From JBAZJN01 sp041651295 (GTDB lineage: Bacteria > Patescibacteriota > UBA1384 > XYA2-FULL-43-10 > CAINNR01): a stretch of 9,388 nucleotides of DNA. Below, piece by piece: positions 1 to 7,725 of the stretch. Position numbers and translations under genes: made by a program. The stretch is taken from assembly GCA_041651295.1 (NCBI GenBank), contig JBAZJN010000035.1, positions 1-9,388 on the forward strand, given 5' to 3'. The first letter of the stretch is position 1; every line of letters starts with the position of its first letter. The notes under the pieces are model-generated. The model had not been told where the DNA came from, ran no database searches, and worked only from the letters and a program-made list of their open reading frames with translations.

Positions 1-5
1 ATGCT

Positions 6-569
6 ATGAAGATAGAACAACTTAAACTAAAGAATGCAAGGTTAATTAATGTGCCGCAAGGGACTGATGTTATTGACCCGTTAAATCCCGAAAAACCTGT
101 ATATTCAAATCCTAAAGAAGCAAAACCTCCTGTTATTAAATCAGTTGATCGTGGAAATGTAGTGGATATTTATACTGATGGAGTTTTAACAAGTACAAAA
201 CCGAAGGGGAAATTACCCGGAGCAAATAGTGATTCTAAAGAACAAAAAGAGTTAAATCGAACCATAGCAAAACTTGATAAATACACAGATTTTTATACTA
301 AGCAAAACAAGGAACTTGAGAAAAAGGATGATGACGCTTCAAAAGAAAGAATCGCTTACAATAACCGGCAAATAGAAGCCGTTGCACAAGCCAAGACAGA
401 TGTTCTAACGGGTGCAAAATCTCCTAAAGATGTTTGGGTAGATAATAAAAAAACGAGTCCTACGCCTACTCCACAGGCAAAAGGTAAGAAAGATAAATTC
501 GGTTTTACTTTAGGTGAAACAAAACAAGGTTATAAATATATTGGAAACGATAAATGGCAGAAATTGTAA
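6..569 (+). CDS. Small lysine-rich phage protein upstream of the large virion protein
   Basis: This encodes a 187-residue hydrophilic protein of unknown function. The start is supported by an ATGA overlap: a preceding frame ends in TGA at 7-9 while this ATG sits at 6-8, suggesting translational coupling to a gene mostly outside the window. Residues about 20-75 are Pro/Lys-rich and include a GNVVDIYTDG stretch that resembles small phage proteins encoded next to large ejection or structural proteins. Residues about 77-130 are charged and could form a helix or coiled coil. A low-complexity PTPTP linker follows, and the C-terminus has a compact GYKYIGNDKWQK motif of the kind that ends several small phage structural proteins. 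There is no signal peptide or membrane segment. The gene overlaps the next one by 16 bp, so the two products are probably made together. A virion-accessory role is inferred from position only. Confidence 0.75.
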   Translation: MKIEQLKLKNARLINVPQGTDVIDPLNPEKPVYSNPKEAKPPVIKSVDRGNVVDIYTDGVLTSTKPKGKLPGANSDSKEQKELNRTIAKLDKYTDFYTKQNKELEKKDDDASKERIAYNNRQIEAVAQAKTDVLTGAKSPKDVWVDNKKTSPTPTPQAKGKKDKFGFTLGETKQGYKYIGNDKWQKL

Positions 570-3500
570 GTTCATCTGAACTTTTTGGAAATAATAATAT
601 AGTTTCATCTGCTGATTTGTTTAAGTCTAAGGACGTAATTTCGTCTAAAGAGTTATTTAAAAACAAATCTCCTTGGTGGGAAAAAACCGCTGACTTCCTT
701 ACTGGTCATTTCGGCGGAGAAGAACCATTGCCTGAAATAGTAAATGGTGGGCCGAATCCCAATGCACCAAAACCTTTAACTGGTTTTCCGAGAGCAATGG
801 AAGCTACAACAGATTTCCTGCAAGACCCTATTACTGCCGTGACATTTGGGGCTGTTGGCGGTGTTTTAAAGGCTGGTTCTTTGGCAACTAAGGCTTTGAC
901 AGGGGCAAGTGAAACCGCGAGTTGGGCAACTGGTGGTTTTACGGATATTCCCAAACTGGCAAGTCAAGGTGGCAAGGCTATTGTTAAGGGAATGGGGGCT
1001 AAGCCACTGGCAGAACTCCGTGCGGCAAGAGAGGCCAGTGGGATTGTCCATGCCACTGTTCCGATAAGTGCGAAAACTGGGAAGCCAGTCGTGGAAGCAT
1101 TGGCTGATACCGCACCCAAAGTTGTAAAAACGGCTGACCTATCCAAAGCACAGGAAGGGAAGGGAACGAAAACTGGAACTCGTAAAGAAATTGTCAATTC
1201 TGAAATTTCCCAAAGTGGACGGCCTGAAATTGAACGACCAATTAATGAACGCATTGCCCCCGATGATGTAAAAACAAAAGTGGACAGTGGTGAAATTAAT
1301 CCACGGGCAATGGCTGAAGATATTTCAAAAAAACCAAGAGCGTTAAGTGCCGATGAATTTAATGCACTTGGGTATGACAGGGCTATACTCAAAAACGAAC
1401 ACGCTAGGCTTGAATCGTTGATAGATAACGCCAGAACAAAAGGCGATGTTGATGCTGAAATAAAGTTGTTGGATGAACAAACAAAAATATATGAACATCA
1501 AAAAAACAACGATGCTGCGTTGTCTGTTGGACAGGAACAATGGGGTAGAGCCGGACTAGCATTACAAAATGAGGTCACAGTAGATTATTCATTTTCAAGG
1601 ATGATAATTGATGCAGAAAAACGAAAAGGTCGTGCCTTAACCATTGAGGAACGGCAGAAATATAAAGTAATGAGTGCCAAGATCACCGAATATGAAACGA
1701 AAATAGCACAGCACGAAGCTAAGATTGCCGCCCTTGAATCTCAAAAGACATTCAGTCGAATAAAGAATGACATAGCTTTAGAACAACGTAAAATTAAAAG
1801 AGTTTACACGAAGGTTGAACTTGATACAGAACTGGATGGTTTGTTTAAAGAACTTAATGCTACATTAAGTCAAATTCATGCAAACCCTGTATTGAATCCT
1901 GATATTTACAGACTTTATGGGAGTATTGCGAAGAATAGAGTCAGGGCAGGATTTAACACAATGGAAGGACTTATTGATGAAGTCTATACAATAGGAAAAA
2001 ATTACGGCTTGACTCTTACGAAAAGAGAAGTTTCTGACGCTATATCAAAATACGGAGTAGTTGGAAAACTAAGTAAAGATGAAATTAATATCCAGTTAAG
2101 GGAACTGAAACGGCAGATGCGTTTAACTTCTGCTTTGGAAGACGCCTCAAAAGGAATTACGCCTTTGAGAAGTGGTCAATTAAGAGATGCAAAATCAGAT
2201 AAAGTTTTAAAACTGGAAAAAGAAGTTCGTCAAGCAATGCGTGAAAACGGAATTGACGTTACGAAAGTAAGAACAGAAGAGGAACAATGGAAAACAGCAC
2301 AACAATCTTTTATAACACGCACGACAAATAGAATTGCAGAACTTGAAGGGAAACTTAAAACTGGTGATTTTTCTACCAAACAAAAGAGAGAACGAACTTT
2401 AAGTCAACAAGAACTTGATCTTAAGTTCGCAAAAGACAAAGTTGTTAAAGAATATCAGAAAGCAAAAATAGAAGATACTCTAGCAAGACGCTCATTCCTT
2501 ACTAAATCAAAAGATTTCGGAATGGAAGTTCTGAATGTGGCAAGAGCTGTCAAGACAAGCATGGATTTATCGGCTGTTCTTCGACAAGGGGGTTTTGTCG
2601 CTCTAGGACATCCTATAAGGGGCATAAAAGCCATGCCCGATATGTTCAGGGCATTGCGTTCAGAGAAGGGACAATTCGCCGTAGAACAGGCAATAATGAA
2701 ACGAGCTAATTATTCTACTTACGAAAAGTCTGGATTGTATCTATCCGAACATGGTCAGAAACTTTCCCAAATGGAAGAAGCCTATATGTCCCATTGGGCG
2801 GAGAAAATCCCCGGAGTAGCCGCTTCCGGCAGGGCGTACACAACATATCTGAATGTATTAAGGGCAGACAGTTTTGACGCTATGTTAAAAAACCTTCCAG
2901 CGGTTGCAGGGAAAGCCACGCCCGAAGAAACAAAAGCCATTGCTAATTTTATCAACATTGCAACCGGTAGAGGTAATTTGGGAGCAAAAGAAAATGCTCT
3001 TGTTGGATTGAACACGGTATTTTTTGCGCCAAGATATGTTGCAAGTCGTTTCCAATTAATGATGGGTAGTCCGTTAAAAGGCGGAACGTGGACTACAAAA
3101 AAAATGATTGCTAAAGAATATGCAAGATTCTTTGTAGGTCTTAGTGCTGTTTACGGGATTGCAATAGCTTCGGGAGCAAAAATAGGAGTTGACCCACATT
3201 CATCTGATTTTGGGAAAATAATTATAGGAAAAACAAGAATTGACCCGATGGCGGGATTGTCACAGACCACAACATTCACCACAAGAGTTTTATCGGGGGA
3301 TATGAGTCAAAGTGGCAAGGGATATACTTTAAGTCTTGATGGCATAAAGGGTCAGGGTAGTCATGCGATGGATCCCAGACAATACGGGAATGTATGGTTA
3401 AGATTCCTACGATCTAAAGTCGCGCCAGTCCCCGGAGCGGCGTGGAACTGGAAAACAAAAGAAGATGTTGTTGGAAATAAGATTGAACGTGTTGGAGACG

Positions 3501-3664
3501 TAGAAGATTTTATGCAGGGAACAAGCATACCCAGTAATTTATTAATGCCCTTGGCTTTGAGTGATATTTACCAAACAATGCAAGAGCAAGGAATACCGAA
3601 AGGAACGGCTATGGCATTATTATCAATATTTGGAATGGGTGTACAAACTTATAATAAACAATAG
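554..3664 (+). CDS. Large (1036 aa) phage virion / DNA-ejection-type protein
   Basis: This is the largest gene. Its ATG lies inside the end of the previous gene, with only a weak GGA site at 543-545, so expression is probably coupled. Residues 4-39 are three 12-residue repeats (I/V-V/I-S-S-x-E/D-L-F). A Gly/Ala-rich hydrophobic stretch follows at about 80-150. Charged segments that look like coiled coils lie at about 363-417 and 592-645. From about residue 670 the sequence matches, from memory, the conserved C-terminal half of large phage internal or polyvalent proteins: DLSAVLRQGGF, later RAYTTYLNVLRADSFD, a hydrophobic segment near 857-876, VDPHSSDFGKI, RIDPMAGLSQ, and a final region with LALSDIYQTMQEQG and a GTAMALLSIFGMGVQTY end. 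Size and location (after a small virion-like gene, upstream of fibre-like genes) suit a podovirus internal/ejection protein. No lytic transglycosylase or protease motif was recognised, so enzymatic activity is not claimed. Confidence is high that it is a gene and moderate for the role. Confidence 0.8.
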   Translation: MAEIVSSSELFGNNNIVSSADLFKSKDVISSKELFKNKSPWWEKTADFLTGHFGGEEPLPEIVNGGPNPNAPKPLTGFPRAMEATTDFLQDPITAVTFGAVGGVLKAGSLATKALTGASETASWATGGFTDIPKLASQGGKAIVKGMGAKPLAELRAAREASGIVHATVPISAKTGKPVVEALADTAPKVVKTADLSKAQEGKGTKTGTRKEIVNSEISQSGRPEIERPINERIAPDDVKTKVDSGEINPRAMAEDISKKPRALSADEFNALGYDRAILKNEHARLESLIDNARTKGDVDAEIKLLDEQTKIYEHQKNNDAALSVGQEQWGRAGLALQNEVTVDYSFSRMIIDAEKRKGRALTIEERQKYKVMSAKITEYETKIAQHEAKIAALESQKTFSRIKNDIALEQRKIKRVYTKVELDTELDGLFKELNATLSQIHANPVLNPDIYRLYGSIAKNRVRAGFNTMEGLIDEVYTIGKNYGLTLTKREVSDAISKYGVVGKLSKDEINIQLRELKRQMRLTSALEDASKGITPLRSGQLRDAKSDKVLKLEKEVRQAMRENGIDVTKVRTEEEQWKTAQQSFITRTTNRIAELEGKLKTGDFSTKQKRERTLSQQELDLKFAKDKVVKEYQKAKIEDTLARRSFLTKSKDFGMEVLNVARAVKTSMDLSAVLRQGGFVALGHPIRGIKAMPDMFRALRSEKGQFAVEQAIMKRANYSTYEKSGLYLSEHGQKLSQMEEAYMSHWAEKIPGVAASGRAYTTYLNVLRADSFDAMLKNLPAVAGKATPEETKAIANFINIATGRGNLGAKENALVGLNTVFFAPRYVASRFQLMMGSPLKGGTWTTKKMIAKEYARFFVGLSAVYGIAIASGAKIGVDPHSSDFGKIIIGKTRIDPMAGLSQTTTFTTRVLSGDMSQSGKGYTLSLDGIKGQGSHAMDPRQYGNVWLRFLRSKVAPVPGAAWNWKTKEDVVGNKIERVGDVEDFMQGTSIPSNLLMPLALSDIYQTMQEQGIPKGTAMALLSIFGMGVQTYNKQ
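563..670 (+). repeat. Three-copy 12-residue N-terminal repeat in the large virion protein
   Basis: Codons 4-39 of the large protein encode three units with an exact 12-residue period: IVSSSELFGNNN, IVSSADLFKSKD and VISSKELFKNKS. The SS-x-(E/D)LF core is kept in all three. The underlying DNA has diverged, so the conservation is at protein level, which suggests selected short linear motifs rather than recent slippage. Such motifs could dock to a portal, scaffold or partner protein. That role is inference. Confidence 0.85.
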
Positions 3665-3672
3665 GAGGTATT

Positions 3673-4119
3673 ATGAAAAGAATATTTTTAGTGATTGGAT
3701 TTTGGTTAATCTTTGTAAGTTCATCTTTTGCGGCAGGGTCTTGTGTTCTTACACATACGGCTGACGTAGATATTGACGGAAGAAAAACGGTGGAACTTAC
3801 CTGTACGGGTGACGGTTCAATAACAGCATATACATTTGTGCCGGGAAATTTCGGGGTAAAGGGATGGTATCTTTATAGCGTTACAACCGACCCCGGAACT
3901 GCACCAACGGCTGATTATGATATTACGTTTCTTGTCAATGGTGAGGATATTGCCGGTAGTCTGCTTTTAAATAGAAGTGCAACACTTACGCAGACAGTTG
4001 TTATTGCCCCGACTACGTTGGGTTATCATATATCTAAAGACGATATTGTGATTACGTTTACCAACAATACAGCAAATCCCTCAGTTATAGTTATGACATT
4101 ACGTTTCGTAACTAATTAG
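3673..4119 (+). CDS. Exported 148-aa phage beta-rich protein with signal peptide
   Basis: The start is fixed by a strong AGGAGG site at 3663-3668, which overlaps the stop of the upstream gene. Residues 1-20 form a Sec signal peptide: a KR n-region, a hydrophobic core IFLVIGFWLIFV, then SSSFA with a likely cut after Ala20. The sequence AAGS-Cys24 also formally fits a permissive lipobox, but the usual Leu at -3 is absent, so a lipoprotein is only possible. The mature part is beta-rich, with GWYLYSVTTDPGTAPTADYD followed by ITFLVNGEDI and a C-terminal IVMTLRFVTN strand. This resembles, from memory, small phage minor structural proteins that normally lack a signal peptide. Two cysteines (C24, and one in ELTCTGDG) could pair. 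It is the first of four consecutive exported products. It could be a virion decoration or collar component, or a secreted protein; the sequence does not decide. Confidence 0.8.
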   Translation: MKRIFLVIGFWLIFVSSSFAAGSCVLTHTADVDIDGRKTVELTCTGDGSITAYTFVPGNFGVKGWYLYSVTTDPGTAPTADYDITFLVNGEDIAGSLLLNRSATLTQTVVIAPTTLGYHISKDDIVITFTNNTANPSVIVMTLRFVTN

Positions 4120-4128
4120 GAGAAAGCT

Positions 4129-5130
4129 ATGAAAAAACTATTTACGTTAATTTTACTTTTATTTGCAGTCACGGTTTTCGCTATACCTCCGACTCCTCCT
4201 AGTTCTGTTACCGGCCTTACAGACGCTTCCAACGTGGCTATCACTGGTGGCACAGTCAACAACACCGTTATCGGCGGCACGACTCCTGCGGCGGGGACGT
4301 TTAGCTCTCTTCTGGTTGGCGTAAATGCGGTTCTTACTTTACTTAATATTGACGACACCAAGGGTAACGGAGATACGGCTTATGTTTGGAGTGCGGATAA
4401 ATCCTTTGACCAGTTAGCTCTTAAACAAGATGCTGATGCCGACCTTACAACCTACGCCGGAATAACTCCTTCTGCCAACGTGCAGACACTCTTAGGTTCA
4501 GCCGATTATGCAACTTTTTTAGATAATGTAGGCAGTTGGGGCCTGTCGGGAGTCATTACTGACGAGCAACTTGTCTGTATAGAAACAACGGGAGGACATA
4601 ATCTTTTAAAGAGTTGCGGGGCAAAGACCACTTATACCGAACCCGCAACCAATATTCCTATCTGTAGGACAGGTGCAGGGACTACCGGTGCGTGTACTAA
4701 TATTACCGATGTCGCTTACCTTCCTGCTGCGGGAACGGGATTGGTTGAACGCATCGGCGCAACCTTTGTTGGTACAGGTGCGGGTGGTGTAATTGAAGCG
4801 AACCAGATTGCTTACACCCATGTTCCTTATGCGGTTACAACCGTCAACCAATGGACTGTCGTTTGTGACGTTGATTCGGGCGCAACAGGGATCATCATTA
4901 CGCCTTACATGGATGCTTATGCTGCCGATACCTTACCGACAACAACCATGTGTACGACAGGAACAGCCCCGCATACCACCGATGGGGCAGGGGCGGGTGG
5001 TTCAGTTCATCAGGCTTCTTGGGATTGTAACATAACAGCCATTCCAGCAGACAGCATAATAGGGTTTAAAGTAACCACTGCGCCAACAAGTGCAACGGCC
5101 TGTTCTGTAACTCTGAAAGTGACGAGGTAA
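4129..5130 (+). CDS. Tail-fibre-like protein with N-terminal Sec signal peptide
   Basis: This encodes 333 residues. The ATG follows a TAGGAG site at 4117-4122 that includes the upstream stop codon. Residues 1-18 (KK, then hydrophobic LFTLILLLFAVTV, then FA) are a clear signal peptide. The mature part opens with Pro-rich PPTPPSS. A stretch resembling repeats seen in phage tail fibres follows (AITGGTVNNTVIGGTTPAAG, then TFSSLLVG), and then DADLTTYAGITPSANVQTLL with GSADYATFLDNVG, another motif I associate with phage fibres. The C-terminal 110 residues (WTVVCDVDSG, an aromatic/Pro/Thr-rich middle, IPADSIIGFKV, ACSVTLKV) resemble the beta-sandwich tip domains of phage fibres. It has eight cysteines, an even number compatible with disulfides in an oxidising compartment. 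It lies between other exported gene products. Recognition is by motif recall; a receptor-binding role is inferred. Confidence 0.8.
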   Translation: MKKLFTLILLLFAVTVFAIPPTPPSSVTGLTDASNVAITGGTVNNTVIGGTTPAAGTFSSLLVGVNAVLTLLNIDDTKGNGDTAYVWSADKSFDQLALKQDADADLTTYAGITPSANVQTLLGSADYATFLDNVGSWGLSGVITDEQLVCIETTGGHNLLKSCGAKTTYTEPATNIPICRTGAGTTGACTNITDVAYLPAAGTGLVERIGATFVGTGAGGVIEANQIAYTHVPYAVTTVNQWTVVCDVDSGATGIIITPYMDAYAADTLPTTTMCTTGTAPHTTDGAGAGGSVHQASWDCNITAIPADSIIGFKVTTAPTSATACSVTLKVTR

Positions 5131-5135
5131 TAATT

Positions 5136-6095
5136 ATGAAAAAAATAATATTCTTATTAATACTAATTCTGCTGACGTTTACAATACCTTCGTTTGCTAC
5201 GGATTATTATGCCTGTCAGACAGGACAAAACATTAACGGTGATGCAACATGGTGTACGGCAGCACATAGGACAGGCTCTTGTGCGGGGGATAGAACTTAC
5301 GAGGCGGGGGCAACGGTTCTTGCTGGAACCCATACACTTCACGCTAATGGGTGTGCGGCGATAGTTATTAATACGTCTGTTACGGCGACAAAGATCACCA
5401 ATAAAACAGATGGTACGGGAACTGATGGGGGGCAGTTTACTCTTGCTACAGCAACAGGGGCTAATATTACCGCAGTTTTAGAGACAGGGGCTACTACGGA
5501 TTTGCTGGCTATTTCCGGTAGTCAGGCTGGCACTCCTGTTTTGACAATTATAGCTACCACAGCAACAGCCGGATCAGCGGCAGGAATTGATTGTATCAAC
5601 AGTAACCATACTGTTGGCACGATTGCCTTTCAGGGAACTCCAACAGGAGGCACAAATTCAACAGCCCACGCCATCTACCATTCAGGTGCGTCAGGAGGTT
5701 TTGCTATTACGGGCAGCCCAACACAGGGAACTGGTTACGGGCTAGTCACTTCCGGGTCTGGTGGTGCTTCAACGGTTGCGGGTGATTGTATTGGTTCGGA
5801 TTCGGCTTACGGGTTTGGCTGTCAGGCCACGGGCGCAGGGACGATTACCGTTACCGGAAATATTGTCAATGGAACAAGGGGTGCTGGTGCAGTAGGGTCT
5901 ATTGTCTGGACACCCGCCGCAGATGATTATGTCTTGTTTAAAGGTGGTACAGATGTTTACGCTTCACAGGCTCCCAATAAGGCAAAGGTTTTAAGTGATA
6001 CATCAGTAGTCATTGCGACCACAGGGGCTTATGAGGCGGGAACGGCAACAGAAGGGGGAGCAACAGAAGGGGGAGGTGGAGCGTGGGGATTCTAA
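5136..6095 (+). CDS. Exported beta-solenoid-like phage protein with Gly-rich C-terminus
   Basis: This encodes 319 residues. The ATG at 5136 is preceded by GAGGT at 5124-5128, overlapping the stop of the upstream gene. Residues 1-21 (MKK, then IIFLLILILLTFTI, then PSFA) form a signal peptide with probable cleavage before TDYYAC. The mature part is rich in Thr, Gly, Ala and Ser, with recurring beta-strand/turn units such as TVGTIAFQGTPTGG and TITVTGNIVNG, consistent with a beta-solenoid or fibre. There are seven cysteines, four of them in the first 55 mature residues. The C-terminus has a linker (PNKAKVLSDTSVVIATTGAY), then a repeated ATEGG and a GGGGAWGF end; similar Gly-rich aromatic ends occur on phage structural proteins as I recall. 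No catalytic motif is evident. It could be a stalk or decoration protein, or a substrate-binding surface protein. The end overlaps the next gene by 13 bp. Confidence 0.78.
   Translation: MKKIIFLLILILLTFTIPSFATDYYACQTGQNINGDATWCTAAHRTGSCAGDRTYEAGATVLAGTHTLHANGCAAIVINTSVTATKITNKTDGTGTDGGQFTLATATGANITAVLETGATTDLLAISGSQAGTPVLTIIATTATAGSAAGIDCINSNHTVGTIAFQGTPTGGTNSTAHAIYHSGASGGFAITGSPTQGTGYGLVTSGSGGASTVAGDCIGSDSAYGFGCQATGAGTITVTGNIVNGTRGAGAVGSIVWTPAADDYVLFKGGTDVYASQAPNKAKVLSDTSVVIATTGAYEAGTATEGGATEGGGGAWGF
6045..6074 (+). repeat. Perfect 15-bp tandem duplication encoding ATEGG twice
   Basis: The unit GCAACAGAAGGGGGA occurs at 6045-6059 and again, without a mismatch, at 6060-6074. It is in frame and encodes Ala-Thr-Glu-Gly-Gly twice. 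Because the copies are identical at DNA level it is probably a recent duplication or slippage product. The second copy runs into the ribosome-binding site of the next gene, so a copy-number change would keep the reading frame while altering sequence just upstream of that site. Confidence 0.95.
6072..6078 (+). promoter_or_regulatory. Ribosome-binding site supporting the GTG start of the beta-helix gene
   Basis: GGAGGTG lies four bases before the GTG at 6083, inside the coding sequence of the previous gene. No ATG or other initiation codon in this frame would leave a complete signal peptide, so this site supports the unusual GTG start. The spacing is on the short side. Confidence 0.6.
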
Positions 6096-7714
6096 AAAGA
6101 TTTCTTTTTGCGTTTTTACTTTTATTCATTCCTTTTGTTGGGTATGCCACAACCTATACCGTATGCAATTCTGGATGTACCGGAACAGTTATTCAAGATG
6201 TGATTGATGCTACTGACCTAAATAGTGATGATATATTAGAAGTTCGGGCTGATACAGAAGGCGGAAGCAAAACATACACCGAAAACATTACGATAGGTTC
6301 GGCTGACAGTGGAACAAGCGGACACCCTGTTATTGTAAGAGCAAGGTCTGGAGATACGATAACTATTGATGGAGATGATGTTAATACCGCTATATTCGTT
6401 GTCTCTGGTTCCTATATTACTATTGATGGTTTTCTATTGGTTAATCCGGGCTCTTATGGTTTTCTTGTAGGCGGTTCAAGTGCTGTTGCTAAAAATAGTG
6501 GTGTTACAATTCAGAACAACACTATCACCGCAACCGCAACGGCAAATACGAGTAATTCTATAGATGGGATTGTCGTAAGGTATGCTGATACCTGCACTGT
6601 TTATAACAACACCTACACCACAACAACAGGAACAAACGCAAATCAGTATGACGGAATTTATATTCAAGCCTCCACGAATGTTGATGTAAATAAAAACACC
6701 GTAGAGCTTAAAGCAGACAACTGGATTACGGAGGATATAGAAGCGGGTCACAATGATTGTATTCAGGTCGCCGGAGGGAATGGGTCTATTGCTTATGGCT
6801 CAACAGGAAACATAACAGTAAGAAACAATACCTGTTACCAAAACAATGCAATTACTAAAAACCGTCAGTTTATGTATTTCGAGTACGAGATAACAGGGTA
6901 TCTTTATGTCTACAATAACGTCATGTGGAAACCTTCATCAAATGGAAGTTACGGATTATATAGACTGACCAACGGTGCGGATGAAACAGATAACGGAACG
7001 ACATATTTTTATAACAACTCCATGTATATCGGAGGTGCGTCTGCCGGATGTTACGCTACCAATGTAGCAGATAGTTATATCAAGGGGAATATTTGTCACA
7101 TTAACGCCGCTGGAAGTGCCGCAATCATTACTCTAAGGGCGGTAGTGGCGGATGCCAATGTTAATAATAACATAGGTTACAAAACGGCTACTGCAAGTTC
7201 TTTTAGGCTTTGGAATAGTGAAGCGAACGCTTTCTATACTTTTACACAATGGCAAGCGCTTGGGTATGATACAAACGGCACTTTTACTGACCCGTTATTT
7301 ACTGATGTGGATGACCCACCTAATCTTGCACTTACATCTGGTTCACCAGCAAGAGAAATCGGTGTAGACTTATCGGGAACTTTTACAACGGATATTCTAG
7401 GTAATACCCGGCCTAACGTAGACGGTGCGTGGGATGCCGGAGCGTATGAATATGGCGCAGATGAAGAAACTCCTACTTATTACACAGTAACCATTTCTAA
7501 AACAGGTGATGGGTGCAGTATCAACAACGGTGCTTTTGAGGTCGTAGCGACCGAAAGCATAGACGCCGTTCCTGTGGTCAATAATGGTTGGAAAGGCACA
7601 TGGGCGGGAACTTGCGGAGCTACAGGGGTGGTTAGTGACGGGGTGAAATACACCAAGACGCCAACGGAAGATTGTACAGTTAGTATTGCCTGTGAAGAAA
7701 TACTGATATGGTAA
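6083..7714 (+). CDS. Exported right-handed beta-helix protein (tailspike or polysaccharide-lyase-like)
   Basis: This encodes 543 residues, starting at a GTG that overlaps the previous gene by 13 bp. Residues 1-22 (KR, then FLFAFLLLFIPFV, then GYA) are a signal peptide, giving a mature start TTYTVCNSGC. The central part carries many right-handed parallel beta-helix rungs with the typical x4-N-N pattern, for example VTIQNNTITA, CTVYNNTYTT, VDVNKNTVEL, ITVRNNTCYQ, LYVYNNVMWK and TYFYNNSMYI. The helix closes near residue 452 with SPAREIGVDL, GNTRPN and WDAGAYEYG, the usual end of secreted beta-helix proteins related to pectate lyases. A separate C-terminal domain (about 465-543, starting YYTVTISKTGDGCSI and rich in Cys and Trp) resembles InlB-type B-repeats or small adhesion domains. 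It may degrade or bind surface polysaccharide, but no catalytic residues could be assigned. It could equally be a bacterial-type secreted enzyme picked up by the phage. Confidence 0.82.
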   Translation: MGILKRFLFAFLLLFIPFVGYATTYTVCNSGCTGTVIQDVIDATDLNSDDILEVRADTEGGSKTYTENITIGSADSGTSGHPVIVRARSGDTITIDGDDVNTAIFVVSGSYITIDGFLLVNPGSYGFLVGGSSAVAKNSGVTIQNNTITATATANTSNSIDGIVVRYADTCTVYNNTYTTTTGTNANQYDGIYIQASTNVDVNKNTVELKADNWITEDIEAGHNDCIQVAGGNGSIAYGSTGNITVRNNTCYQNNAITKNRQFMYFEYEITGYLYVYNNVMWKPSSNGSYGLYRLTNGADETDNGTTYFYNNSMYIGGASAGCYATNVADSYIKGNICHINAAGSAAIITLRAVVADANVNNNIGYKTATASSFRLWNSEANAFYTFTQWQALGYDTNGTFTDPLFTDVDDPPNLALTSGSPAREIGVDLSGTFTTDILGNTRPNVDGAWDAGAYEYGADEETPTYYTVTISKTGDGCSINNGAFEVVATESIDAVPVVNNGWKGTWAGTCGATGVVSDGVKYTKTPTEDCTVSIACEEILIW

Positions 7715-7725
7715 GGAGAGGGCGG

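Noticed and set aside
1..9. The first nine bases as a gene end
   Set aside because: Only three codons ending in TGA are visible; useful as support for the ATGA overlap with the next gene but too little to annotate on its own.
964..1392. A 142-codon open frame on the minus strand inside the large virion gene, along with other antisense frames across the window
   Set aside because: They lie opposite well-supported genes, lack good ribosome-binding sites and show no recognisable motifs; they are shadows of the coding strand.
3561..3764. A 67-codon + strand frame spanning the junction of the large gene and the first exported gene
   Set aside because: It overlaps both supported genes in another frame, with no start site support; treated as a shadow.
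4151..6126. A shared 13-mer (TTTTACTTTTATT) in the signal-peptide regions at 4149-4161 and 6114-6126
   Set aside because: It is a low-complexity Phe/Leu codon stretch expected in hydrophobic cores; not enough to claim duplication of signal-peptide cassettes.
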